A DNA stretch of 64,000 nucleotides, taken from Antennarius striatus (lineage: Eukaryota > Chordata > Actinopteri > Lophiiformes > Antennariidae). The stretch spans positions 13,109,501-13,173,500 of the forward strand of contig NC_090796.1 of assembly GCF_040054535.1 (NCBI RefSeq), given 5' to 3'. Under the pieces are notes generated by a model. That model did not search any database and had not been told where the DNA came from. It saw only the letters and a program-made list of their open reading frames with translations. The translations under genes were made by a program, and so were the position numbers. Below are positions 1 to 26,700 of this stretch, in pieces (the stretch's first letter is position 1; each line of letters starts with the position of its first letter).

Positions 1-1755
<1,755 letters not shown>

Positions 1756-1846
1756 GTATAAAAAAAAAAGGAATGGGAGATGAAAACTGGAATGTTTGGT
1801 CTTTATTTTATCTCTAGTAAATGTGTTCTTTCGTTCTTGCCAACAG

Positions 1847-2145
1847 AGCCAATTGCCGTGGCAGTGTGATGGAGGAACTGTGTGTGTTTGACCAGCGTGT
1901 GTAACATTTTAAAAACAGGACAAGGGATGGCAATGAAAAGTCCCACAAACTGCAACAAACAGGATTTCCCCCATCAAACTCCCCCTCGTCTCCCACAAAG
2001 GACAATTTCATCACTTCTCTTGAATGTTTTTCTTTTCTTTAATTTTGATATCTCTTCAGGATTCTGTATAACACTCAGCGGCCAAGTCAGGCCCATCAGG
2101 GAATATTGTACAACCACAATAAAAAGATTAAAACATTTAAGAATA
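1847..2145 (+). other. psmd11: psmd11 probable 3' UTR exon and poly(A) signal
   Basis: The stop codon TAG at 1753-1755 is followed directly by GTATAA, a usable donor. A good acceptor (TTGCCAACAG) ends at 1846. This suggests a last intron lying just after the stop codon and an untranslated terminal exon from 1847. AATAAA is at 2118-2123, so the transcript probably ends near 2145. The splice is inferred from the sites only; reading straight through 1756-1846 into the same signal is the alternative. Confidence 0.55.
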
Positions 2146-3889
2146 CATATATGTTTATATCTGCTATATAGTCCGGTTCACCAAGTCTTGAGCCGACTCC
2201 ACTGCAACCTCAAAGGTGTGACTTTGACCTCTGCTGCCTCTGTTCTGCTACCGACCTGGAATGCAGATCTGAGGCTTTCTCCTCCCTGTCCATAATTTCA
2301 GAAGCACACTGTTCAGTTTTTGGAAGGTTGGGATACTCCTTGGGATTCTGACTTTTGGTCAAAGAGCTCCCTCTAGCTTTTATTTTAATCCTCATCATAT
2401 CAATGCCAATAGTGAAGTACCCACTGTATTTCATTTATGTATTAAAACTCATTTTATTTGTTTTTGGTTTTGTGTTTTTGTTTTTGAAAAAACAGTTAAT
2501 CAGAAGGTTGCCACATGTCTGCCCACTCTGCTAATGTAAATTTGTTGGAACAGACAGGATGCCATTTCACCACTAGTGCCATTTTTTTGGCGCTTCTGTT
2601 TGCCTCTGTTTGGGTGTAAAATAGAATTGAAGGGCAGAGGTTCTGAGCATCTGAGTTACCCCTCAGTGAACAATTCACCATTGTTCGTTCCTAGCACTAG
2701 AGTGGTATGCTAGTAACCAAACAATTTGTATGGTTTTGATTTTTTTTCTCTTATAAAGACATTTTCAAAATAAATATTTTGTATTTTAAGGATTTTGTCT
2801 TGTCTCTTGCAAAAAATTGCAGAGGGTAATTTCATATTTCTTTGGGCGCTCAGCTATAGTAGTTGGTGTAAGTATGATGGTAATGTTGAATTGTACTTGA
2901 GATGAGGGTTGATACCCATTAAATGTATACAATACTGAAAATATGTAATTAGCAACATACTTCAGACTCGATGAAAGATTGCTACTTCTTTGGTAATTCT
3001 GTGCTTTAAATCTTTAAATATACATAATTTACCCAAATCTTCCTCCTGCTGCTACATTTTTCACACCACATCAAATTGCATTACAAAAGTATCTTACATT
3101 TTTATTGTTTCGCACAGATGTTTACTCAAGTCATTATCAATTCAAATTAAGTGGACATCAGTTTGTTTTACAAATACTTTTCCTCTTGGAATAAACCAAA
3201 ACCAGGTGGTCAAACAAGTGCCACAAGCTTTTCTCCTCAAGACAAATTTTTCTATGACTTATGTCCAACAGTATTTACTTCTAAAGGAGCAGGCTGTCAA
3301 TGTGACCGTATTAACATCATATTACATTGTTTTTTGACTTACAGGATATTGACATTACATTATAGAAATATTAATGCAAGTGTATGCATCCACAGATTTT
3401 AAACATTTTAACTGTCGACCAAAGAAAGCGTGTGCTGAAATAGTTTAACTATTGCATTTATTCAAAAGCTAAAAAGCACACAAAGTATGAAGAGATTTTT
3501 TTTATTTGAATGTAATACCATCTATTGCTATAAAAATTTTCAGCATAAGATGAAAAGTATTATTTCCAACTCTTATTTAATCCACCTATTTTGAATTTGT
3601 TATTTTTCACTGTATATATATTTTTTGATATATTTTGTAATATTTTTCTATTATTTTTATTTTGTTTATTAATTTTTTAAAATAAAAACATTTCAACATA
3701 TTTTAAAAAGAATAAGATATGAGCAGAAAAATAGAAGAAAACGTCAACATTGTTGGACTTTTCTAAATAAGATTTGTTGTCATCGTTGACTTCATGCATG
3801 TTTCCCCTAATCTGAATTTGTCCGCGGTCCAATAGCCCAAAATGAGAACAAACAAAAGTCTTACTTTTCTAACGAAAAAACAAAACCAA
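2146..3889. other. Intergenic region between psmd11 and nsf
   Basis: The region is AT-rich, especially 3480-3720 with long T and TA runs. It has no open reading frame with recognisable similarity and no tRNA-like structure. A second AATAAA at about 2769 could be an alternative psmd11 end. Otherwise I see nothing specific here. Confidence 0.6.
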
Positions 3890-4045
3890 GGCAGTCCCTC
3901 CAATCACGTTCTCTCTCGAGTCCTTTGCGTGATGGCGTCACGGTATGACCGGAAATCCCGCCTCCCAAACGTCACTCGGTTCGGCTGTTCTGTCAACGTT
4001 TACTGTACTCCGAATTGCACTTGAAACCGGGGCAAAAACACAAAG
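3890..4045 (+). promoter_or_regulatory. nsf: nsf promoter and 5' UTR region
   Basis: This short stretch is richer in GC and CpG than the AT-rich DNA on both sides and lies immediately upstream of the start codon. It contains an ETS-type CCGGAA at 3949-3954, an ATF/CREB core in reverse orientation (ACGTCA, 3969-3974) and TGGCGTCA near 3932. There is no obvious TATA box. This is typical of a housekeeping promoter. The transcription start is not determined. Confidence 0.55.
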
Positions 4046-16716
<12,671 letters not shown>

Positions 16717-17455
16717 AGCCGCATAGTGGAAAAAAAGGCATCCTTCAACGGTAAGACCGCAGCTGCCTGCATCAGACTGCATTTTCTTCATTTTCCTGTC
16801 TCTGGCGAGGTGGAGCTAATGTAGAATTCTGTAAACTGTGATTTCTCCCTAAGTGAAGAATTAAAGTCTGATCCCAGTAGTAAGGCTAATGTTATCCTGA
16901 TTATAATGCCCCGTGTTACACCTTATCACAACTGACTCAAAGAAATTCAATATTTATAAAAAGGTAAATCTGAGTTTTGCTCCAATCTGGGCAAACAGAT
17001 TGGAGGAAAACTCAGATGCCCAGGGTATTGAACATCGAAAACATCTTTTAAACTCGCAGCCAGAGTTTTGCTTCAGAGACTCGTGGTACGGGTTGGTGTG
17101 TAGCGCGACTAAAAATAGGTCGACCAGACAGGTGGTCTCTTGTGGCGGCACGTTTACCTCCGCCTGCCTTTCTCCTCTCACTTTTATTTGTCTGTCTTCA
17201 CTCAGGTTCCGGAGGAACGGAAGCACCCTGAAAAAAAAGAGGGGGGGGGGGGGGGCTGGCAGGAGGAAATGAGCGGGGCGACAGTTTGAACATCTCCGTC
17301 TGCATCCTTTCTCTTCCCCATCCTTGGAGCTGACTGTGCCTCCCCGTGCTGCAGCATCCTCCTCTTCGGTGCTCTGTGAATATGTAAGATATGAATAAAT
17401 GGGGTTTGTTGTATATTTGTACGGAGCATTAAAGACGAACATTGTGTGCTGCACC
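16717..17455 (+). other. nsf: nsf 3' UTR, probably spliced, with poly(A) signals
   Basis: The exon carrying the stop appears to run to 16750, followed by a donor GTAAGA at 16751. A pyrimidine-rich acceptor (CTTCACTCAG) ends at 17205. The terminal exon from 17206 contains AATAAA at 17394-17399 and ATTAAA at 17428-17433, so transcripts probably end near 17450. It also holds an A8 run followed by a 15-base G run (17241-17255). Confidence 0.5.
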
Positions 17456-20400
17456 CTGCAGTCTGCTGGGATCTAACTTGAGAGACAGGCCAAAAATTAG
17501 CATTGTGCACGCATAACGCGGCTTGTTTTAATAGGCCTTATCAATACGCACCGATTGATCTGTAAGCTGATCGTTCCAAGACTTAAAAGATCTCACTTTG
17601 TTTGTGTTTTTGCTCGTTTGTAACCTTTTTATTTTATGAATAAATTAACTCTCAAACTAACAAGAAATTGTGGAATTAATGAGAAATTTATAATGATTCT
17701 ACATATAAATAATTCCACGGACGAATGAGGGAGATTTAGTACAGACACTTGAACCTTGTTTCACCAACACTTCCATGCAGCTGTTTTAATTGTCTTGAGT
17801 GTTCTTTTCATAATTATGGGCTGGGCATGTTGAAATCATAAGCGTCTGTTTTTTATTTATGATGTGGCGCAGTTGACTCATAATTACCAGAAATATGGCT
17901 TTGATGAATCGACTCAGATGTTGGCGGGTAACCTCCGCAGTGTCTGTGAAGTTTAATTACTGATTGTTCAACAGTTTAGACAAAAACTGACAGTATTTTA
18001 ACACAGGAGATTATGAGTTACTGCAAAACAAACTGTCAGAGTGTATATTAATAAAACATTTGTTAATGAGTAATCAATAAATCTATGAAGGGATTAATGA
18101 TCAATCAGCTGTTTATTAACACTATTAGAACTGTTTCCTTGTCTTTACACCCTGAAGGACACACTCTGGTGTTTTCTGATGATACTATCCCATTGAATTA
18201 AAGGCTTTTTTTTTTCTAACTACCAGGAGTGCCTGATCTTGGATGATTTTGGTTGTAATTCTTCTACTTTATGACTCATTAATTCTGTAATTAATCATAA
18301 TCCGAGTTATAAGTCATAGAGAGTGACTCCTAAGTTGCCCCTGATTATATGGTGAATCTGAAAATTGGCAACTTCCGGTCAGAGACACACGAGAAACTAC
18401 GGTGCGACACTTCACCGCTTTTAAAAGACTGTAATTTCCTCAAACATCTGCACTGTAGAGGAAAAATGACTGTAACTGGAGTAACGAGTGCAATTATTGG
18501 GGACTATTTCCTGCAGTGGAGCAATAATTTACTGCAGCGCGTGTGCAGGATCCAGTCATATTAAATCACAGCGTCTGTGTGGTCATGGCAATTAAGGCAC
18601 GTGTAGCTCAAATAATTAAATGAATGCTTTACATACGAATTGTGACTGAAACATCTACTGTTGTGTCAGGTATTGAATAGAAATCAGTATATAATCAACG
18701 TATCAATGAATGATTTATCTCATTGAACCATTTCCTATTTATTGTGTATTGTGTGTTTATTGAGTACTAATGCTGGCAAAGCAATAAAAGAAAACACACG
18801 AGACGGTCTTGTTCTTCAAATATATAATCTTAGTTCAGTCATACAGATATATACATTGTATAATAAATAATATTTATAAAAACATAACATTTACGATTAT
18901 AAAATAAAAAGGGAATTATTCACTTTGTACAAAACTTTGGATATAGCGGGAGATGAGGGGGGCAGAGGTGGGAGAGAACTGAACACAGTGAAGGTAGGCC
19001 CAGGTGGGGAGGGCTGTGGAGAAAAGTAACACAAGTGCTGAGCTATGTCACAAAGAGATGAAGGCCTACGCGCCCTCGGGTCATTAGTATTTGTGTTGCG
19101 GGGAATCAATAGGAGACAGGTGGGACTGTCAGAACATCCATCCATCTGTATATACATCCTTACATCCATCCTCATCATTCAGCACACACACACACCTTGC
19201 GCACACACATCCAGATCCTGATGAAGTTTTCCAAGCTGCTCACATGAACTCCAAAAAAAAAAAATCACACCTGGATTTCCTCACAGATCTTAAAATCATC
19301 CCCCTTGCATTAAAAAAAAAATCACAATTCAGCCGACTCAGCATCAACTGCCTTGATTCCAGGAAATGAAGTCCCTCCCCAGTTATCAGCAGTTTCCAGG
19401 TTTCTGAGGAGAGAATTTTAAATTTTAACCATCTGAATAGAGCTGATGGGAGGATGCAGAACCTACTCTGCACTTTGGTCTCCGTGTCATCATATCCCCC
19501 TGTTTTTGTTGTTTTTCTACAGTGATAAGGCGGATTTGTTCTTTGCTCATGAGACTAGAATTAATACTAAGCGTGTTAAAACTTGATTCAACTTTGATGC
19601 ATAAATTTTGAAATGAGCCCTTAGCCGTAAATTATTTTCAGACTGGTATAATTTGAGCGCTACCTTGCTCTGGTTGTTTTCACCACAACACTCCTCAGAT
19701 TGAATAATGCATAACTGTTGCATCACACTTATGGAAAATCATGAGCGATTTACAGGTCGATCATGCCTGGAACAAAGTCGCTATTCATAAGAGACTGCAT
19801 AAACAATGCTCAAATGTTTACCACCTGGAATTACATGTAATTGAATAGTGCACACATATACATATGAAGGGTTGTTAGGGGGAATGAGCATGCTTGTTCA
19901 CACACATGCTTGCATACCTCCAGTCCCAGCCCAGTGGCAATATTTCAGAAATGCAGGGCTATAAAATCAGGCTGTAGCATATATCTTCCTGGCTACCGGG
20001 TCGACTGGTACAGTCGAGTCAGTCGACGCTGGCGGTTTCATCAGCTCAGTAGTGAACAAAAGGCAGGGCCGCGGCGCTTCCGGTGCCTGCCCACTGTTTT
20101 CAGTTCGATTCAGTAGTGTCAAAGCGATGGTTTCCTGCGGCCGCCGATGTTTTCAGGATCGCTTTACGACTAAGTGACAGTGTAGAGGTTAGTTTCAAAC
20201 AAATACAAATGAAAAGTAAACCGGGCCGACAGGCCCAGAAGGAGTGAGGTGTTAGTTAGAAAAAAATGCTTATTCAAAAGCAGAGAGAGTCTGAAGGTTG
20301 TGGGTTTGTTGTTGTTGTTGTTTTTTACTGCATTAATCTCACAGGTAAAAAGTGTTGTGTACTGTACATGCCACAGGCGTCGTGTTGGCATGGAGGGGGG

Positions 20401-20795
20401 AAATAAATAAAGACAATGGGGGAAGGGAGGGGGGCCCAATGCTGCGGGGACAGTGGCACAACTCTAGCGTCTCCTGATGGGAGTGGATTAGGCTATTCGG
20501 GTTAACAGGATCAATCCTGGTTGGTTATAACGTAAACGAAACGGGTTGGGTTGTAGTGGTTTGGAACTTTTTTTTTTTTTACAGTAAAATGTTCACAACT
20601 ATCCATTCTTGATGTGCCATTACCCATCAGGGCCTGACTGTGTGCTAATGTATGAGGGATGCAGCGTGTGCAGTCCGTCCGGGGAAGCGAGGAGGGCGTG
20701 CAGGAGGCGGGGAGCTGACTGGTGGGCAGGGAGTCAGGGCGGGCAGGCAGCACTTGTAGTACAACAGTCAGTGTATCTGAAAGCACAGGCCTCTC
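17456..20795. other. Convergent nsf-wnt3 intergenic region including wnt3 3' UTR
   Basis: Both genes point into this stretch. On the minus strand two AATAAA signals (TTTATT at 18738-18743 and 18756-18761 on the plus strand) could end a wnt3 3' UTR of about 2 kb. Positions 17640-18640 are AT-rich with several TAATTA homeodomain-type cores (about 17881, 17955, 18283). I see no coding exon. Confidence 0.45.
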
Positions 20796-21275
20796 TCACT
20801 TGCATGTGTGAACATCGTAGACGCGCACACACTCCTGACAGCTGACGTAGCAACACCAGTGGAAGATGCAATGGCACTTCTCTTTGCGCTTCTCAGTCCG
20901 GGTGTTGTGGCCACGGCCGCAGCAAAGCAGATCGCAGCCCTCGATGCCGTGCGATGACACGTTGCAGGCTCGGTCGCGAGTCCCAAAGGAGCCCGTCTCT
21001 GTGTTGGGTTCGCAGAAGTTGGGCGAACCCTCGTAGTAGACCAGGTCGCGCTCGGTGGGGTGCTTAAAGAAGTTGTACTTGACTCGCAGCGTCTCCACCC
21101 AGCCTCGTGACTCGCGATGCTTCTCCACCACCATCTCCGAGGCGCTGTCGTACTTGTCCTTCAGGTAGTCCCCCAGCATGCGGAAGTCTGGCTGTGCCCA
21201 CCAACATGTCTTCACCTCGCAGCTTCCTGACAGGCCGTGGCATTTGCAACGGAGGTGCATGTGGTCCAGAATGGT
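20796..21275 (-). CDS. wnt3: wnt3 exon 4 (acylation loop and C-terminal domain)
   Basis: Encodes [19 protein letters not shown] to the terminal YDVHTCK and stop TGA (20796-20798). It holds S212, the serine that Porcupine acylates for Frizzled binding, and the whole cysteine-rich C-terminal domain that contacts Frizzled and LRP. Confidence 0.98.
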   Translation of the reverse strand, partial: TILDHMHLRCKCHGLSGSCEVKTCWWAQPDFRMLGDYLKDKYDSASEMVVEKHRESRGWVETLRVKYNFFKHPTERDLVYYEGSPNFCEPNTETGSFGTRDRACNVSSHGIEGCDLLCCGRGHNTRTEKRKEKCHCIFHWCCYVSCQECVRVYDVHTCK

Positions 21276-23696
21276 CTGATGAAACAGAAGACATTTTATA
21301 GGACAGCATAAAGGTGGCATTGGGTGTAAAGTTGACTTGTCCCTGGAGGAGGTGAGCCCCTCCATCACGCTAGGTCTTGCTTTCAAACACTTATACAGCA
21401 ACGAACAGATGAAAAGCCATCGTTTAGTCAAATTCTCTGGCTTTTTAACATTGTTGAAGCATCGATTTCAATGGCAAATCAAGAAGTCTGCCATACAATT
21501 TAGAATAAAAGTGCAATTAACCTGAATTTAATGAATTGGTTTTAGGCCATTTCAGTTGGATCTATTCAAATTTTATGGTCACGATCTGACAGTGAATTCA
21601 GTTAAACCAAGAGAGACCGATAAACCACTGGCTGCAATTTATTTGGGTGTCATGCAGCTGTGAAGTTCAGAGACTCCGTGCTTCGGCTAATTCTCTCAGA
21701 AGCCATTGACTCACATCGTGAGTGCGGCGCTGCGGGGCATATTTTACCTTTGTGTTTTGATTTTGTTGTGCTTTAACTTAATGGCTATATTTAGCTGCAG
21801 AATTCCCCCTGACTGAGGGGAGAGAAGGCAGGTGGCTAGAGCACCTATGGGTGAGGAAGGGGGAGATTCAGGGCAGGAGAAAGGCTGGATAAACTGGTGA
21901 CATCACACCATTGCATTTGTCATGCCAACATCAAGTCCTAGAGGCCCCTTGGGGCAAAAGAATGGAGCGTGAGAGGGCCAGGTGGAGAGGAGACTCATGA
22001 CAGTGCTGCTTTTCACTTAGCTAATGTGGTCTCCGCGGCTGCTCCTATGTGCTCAGATCAAAGGAATGTCTTGTTGCCGTGTGGTCCCACCATTTGCCCC
22101 CCAGCAAGCAACCAGGGAGTCTATTTCTTCCAAGCGGTGACAGCAGCCAGTGATGTTTTAAGTCGGAGCTGATTTCCCTCTTTTCCCCCTCAACTCACTT
22201 CTGTTATATGACTGGCAGGGAATTTTTCATCGGGATTCGAGGCATGAAAGGTGAGGTGTGCGGGGGCAAGGCGGGATGGGAGGTGTTGCTTAGATCACTA
22301 ATTAACCAGTCATTCAAAGTCAAGAGCTCATTTTTAAGTGGAACCTCAGAAATGTGCGGACAAGTCGAATACCGAGTCCCGAGTCTTCACATGAACCAGT
22401 GGTATTTTCAAAAAGAAAGTCTCCTGAATAAATCCATTCCATCTGAGAGACAGTCAGACCATTGTCCATTGTTTGCTGCATCCCAGTTCCAGTTTGCTCC
22501 CTTTTTTTGCTGCAGTTAAGCAGTTGCCTGCTGAGACTGTCTAATTAGTGTGATGTATGGCAGTACTGCTAAACATGCTTGTCATCCGACACTAGAAAAC
22601 ATGCTAAACAATGGAACCGGCTTTTGCCCTGCAGTGTCAATCCTACAGATATTCAGTACAACTTACAGCTACTGTTAAACCAAAGCCAATTAATCCGACC
22701 CCTGCCCGACTCTGTATTTGATGATTTGTTTTCAGACACAACCAGTGAAGAGAAGTCTTAAAATGATGGTTGTGGATACAGAAACTTTAAGGAAACACAA
22801 TCTTTTCTGATTCAACATGACAATGAACCTGTGTTCAAAGCCAGGTCCATAAAGGAATGGTCTTCCCAGGGGCATGTGGAGGAACTTGACTTGCCTGCAC
22901 ACAGCCACGACTTCAACCCCATCTAATACCTGCAGGACAAAGTGGAACACTGCCCCAGGTCTTATCTAAGGCACAACAGCACTGTTTGATCTAACTGATT
23001 CACTGATGTCTCAATTGGAGAAAACCCCTGTATCCAGGTTCTAGGATCCTGTGGAAAACTTCCCAAAAGATTGGAAGCTAGTCGCCAATTGATGCCTATT
23101 GATTTCAGATGAGATTGAGTGGGTTCAACTCATGGTTAAAATGTTCAGATTTACACATGGATTTGACAATATTTCCCTATGTGGAACAGAACTCTAGCAG
23201 CACATCCCTGTACATCCCCACCAAGTGTGTATTTACCGTGCGCCCTGCCTCATTGTTGTGTCGGTTCATCGCCGAACGAGCATCTGGACGATTCTCCCTG
23301 GCGTCAGCAAACTCCCTGGATACCAGTACTCCAAACTCCGCATCCTCGCTGCAGCCGCCCCACTTCCAACCCTCCCCAGGAGGTCCCTTGTGGTGGGAAT
23401 CACAGCCACACATGGTGGAAGTGCCCTCAGCGCAGGAGCGTGTCACGGCAAAAGCCACGCCAGCTGAAGCTATGGCGTGGACGAACGCCGACTCTCGAGT
23501 TGCTGAGAGAGAGAGATGAAGACAGCAAAAAAAGATAGTGTCAGAAATGTACAAGGCAAGCTTTTCTCCTGCCAACACTAAGACAGCGGTAATGAAAGGG
23601 ATACCTCTAGGCAACAACTTTTTAACGCAGCATTTCATCTGTACGTGGTGATATCTGCGCCTATAGACAACTCCAACTGTCTCTGATTACCGTGGG

Positions 23697-23786
<90 letters not shown>

Positions 23787-26700
23787 CTTTAATGATCCCA
23801 AGGGAAATTCAGGTTAGCATGGAAATAGAAATTCAGGGTAGCATGGTTTATAGTGTTTCCTGTGTGATCATCATCATCGATGAGGAAGGACATCCTACAG
23901 GACATGTGAAGGAGCTTAAATTCAGAGTCCCTGCAGTGACCACCCCATTGAGGAAGGTCCAACTCTCAGCAGGATCTCAGTCACCTCCTGTCATCCCTGA
24001 GGTGTGCTGCTTTGCATCTGGATAGTGTTTCAGGAATGTTGTCACCCCTTATCCCCCACCCCACCCCACACCCCACCCCGCCCACATACACCCGTCCCAT
24101 CCAGAGCAGCCCAAGGCCTTCTGGTGAAACCCAGCAGTGTGTCAGACTGTTCCTTCTTCACACTGAGGGATGGAGTTACGCCTCCTTTGAAGACCACAGC
24201 TTATTAGGTAACCAGACACCATTGTTTCACAATCACAGCACACTTACTGTGGCTCATGCGTTACACCACACCGCCTCTGTAACAGACAGGAAAAAACACA
24301 CGGGGGTCTTCCTGCGGTGGTCCAGCTTTACGATCGGCACGCATGGAGACCGAAAAGACAAGCCAGGAATTCTTCAGCAATTTGTGATTTCAGGATGCAA
24401 TCAGAGCACTTCATAAGCCAAAAGACAAAGTCTGCTGATGAAGAGGCATGTCAAATGTTCTCCCCCTGAATGTAACGTTACATACCATTTTATAACAAGT
24501 TTTAATCTGATGCTACAAGACTTTCAATTTGTACTGAATATTTGTTATATTGTAATATTCCAGACTGTATGCTGCGGTTGTACAGATTTACTGTCATCAG
24601 CCATTGCTGTCTACGACTGTAATATCATCACTTGTGGGAAGGGATTGGTTGGCAAGTCAGGAACATGCTTTCATTGGTCAACAGACACAACTTTCAAACA
24701 GCCAGATTATCCGTTACTTTCCAAGACAAAATGATGTGTTAATTCAAACTGTGTCTCCAGCTGCCACTAGTTCTCAACAAGAGCCACACCCCAATGACAA
24801 AAAATCTTACATCTATTAAAAAGACATCATCGCATCATCGACATGATTTGAGACTGAGGCTAGAAAGTAATCACCTGGTAACAAGTTACTTTCCAACCAT
24901 CTGGTCCCTATCTAGATCTCGGAGGTAGCCATCCAAACATGTTTCATACTCAACACGATAAAGTTTTGAACATGCGGTGTGTGGAAAAAGACATATTTAA
25001 TCCCAGCATGGGGGTGTATATCGGATGAACACCGGGCAGGAAGGCAAGATTTGAGTTTCCTGTTCCCTTCGCCGTTTCTGAACTGAGTTAGGGTGTTTGA
25101 GGTCGTAAGAATGACAGTGGGAAGCTGGCGATGATACTCCCTACTGTCAAAAATGGACGTCCTAACTTTAAAGGTGATGTCATTGTAAGTAATATTTGAA
25201 AAGTGTCAATGAAAAATGTCTTTTTAGATGCATTTATTTAAATACAAAAAGTTAATACTAAGTTTGTTCCCAGTAACAGGAATACCGGTTATTTCTTGCG
25301 TGATTTGATGACATGCAGTCTTTGGGTTTGACATCCCTGCTCACCCTGGCGAACATAGCTGGGCCCTCCACAACAGGGGCCTGTGAGCCCTGGGCCCCTG
25401 GATCTCTGGCTGTTAGCCAAGGCTAGCACTGCCCCTGCTACCTGCTGGGCCCATCAATCCGCCTTTGTTTCCCTTGTGTCACACTGTATTAACCGCACAA
25501 TGGGCCCAGCGACTCGCGCCCCCACAGCCCCGCTCTGCCCAGAGCTGGCATTCCCGAACCCCCCCCCCCTTTCCTCCCTCTCTAGTCACCCCTCTGCCAA
25601 CACCCTGATTTAAAAATCACATACACCACCACAGGACCCCACTTCCTCCAGGCATCCACCAACAGCACCACCATGGCTGGGGACGGTGGCTGGAGGTGGA
25701 GGTCGGTAGCTCTCCCGTCACCTAACCTTCCATTCAGCTCCTTCAGCGATGCGCTCCTCGTTCCTCCTCACCTCTTTCCTTCGGTCTTTCACTTCCCAAA
25801 CCCGAAGTGCACACCCGGACTAGATTGGGAGCGATCCCCTTTCAGCATGTTTTCATGACAGAGTCAAAAGGGCGTGTGAATGAGGCGTCCGTGGGAGCTG
25901 GACTGTGTGAGGCGCGTACTGGTCTTCATGCACAGTAGGGGTTGTGCAGAGCCCCCCAGCCCTTTTCTATTGCCTGTAATCTCATTTGGCCTCCCCTCTC
26001 CCCTTTTATTTGACTGAGGAGCTTGGACTGCTCACACTGCCCATTTCTGCACAGATTCCTTCCCCTCTGACATATAGGCTAATTAATTTCCAATCAGCAG
26101 CCTCGCTCACAAAACACAAACTTCTTTCTTTATAAACAGCTACCGCCCGACCTTGAGAGAGACACCTGTGTCTCACTATCAGGCTTTGCGGTTTCTTTAA
26201 TGGCCGCAGTCAGTGCAGAGACACAACACAATTATCATTCTGCAGGTGAAGTTCTTTGAGTGATGTCTCCGGTATATCAGTTGTACCTGTCAGCCAACCC
26301 TGATAGATCTACTCACCGTGCTGACTGCAGCGTTTCATTAAGATAAACTAAACTAGATTGGAAAAACCAAAAAAGAAGTCACCGAGTTGGAATACAAATG
26401 TGATACTGGAGGAAAAGATGGATGGAAGCTGGATAATGTGTCGGTGCTTGTACCTGTGCTCATTTCTCACAGCAGCCAGGATCGGTGAGTATTATTGTAA
26501 TTACCCTAGTTAGTTATTTGTCAGGCAGCACAAAGCCGAAGGTGGAAACAGTTAGAAGCTACTACTTGGTACGGTTCACAGCAAACCTTTGTTATTAATT
26601 TACCTTTATCCAACACAGGGCCGAAGATGGCCAGGTTGTCCTTAATGGTGGTACAATTCCATCGCCGGCCCCTGAACTGGTGCTGACATTCCTGAATCCC

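Larger units (their letters stand above)
23503..26603 (-). other. wnt3: wnt3 intron 2
   Basis: A 3.1-kb intron with a GATA microsatellite and a retrotransposon-like tail at its 3' side (23697-24030), a strong G-run motif on the transcribed RNA (24053-24083), and otherwise unremarkable sequence. The stretch 25860-26320 has the look of conserved non-coding DNA (balanced base composition, ATTA-type cores), but this cannot be shown without an alignment. Confidence 0.45.

Noticed and set aside
16954..17454. 166-codon minus-strand frame over the nsf 3' UTR
   Set aside because: Antisense to the UTR, partly translated homopolymer and no protein similarity.
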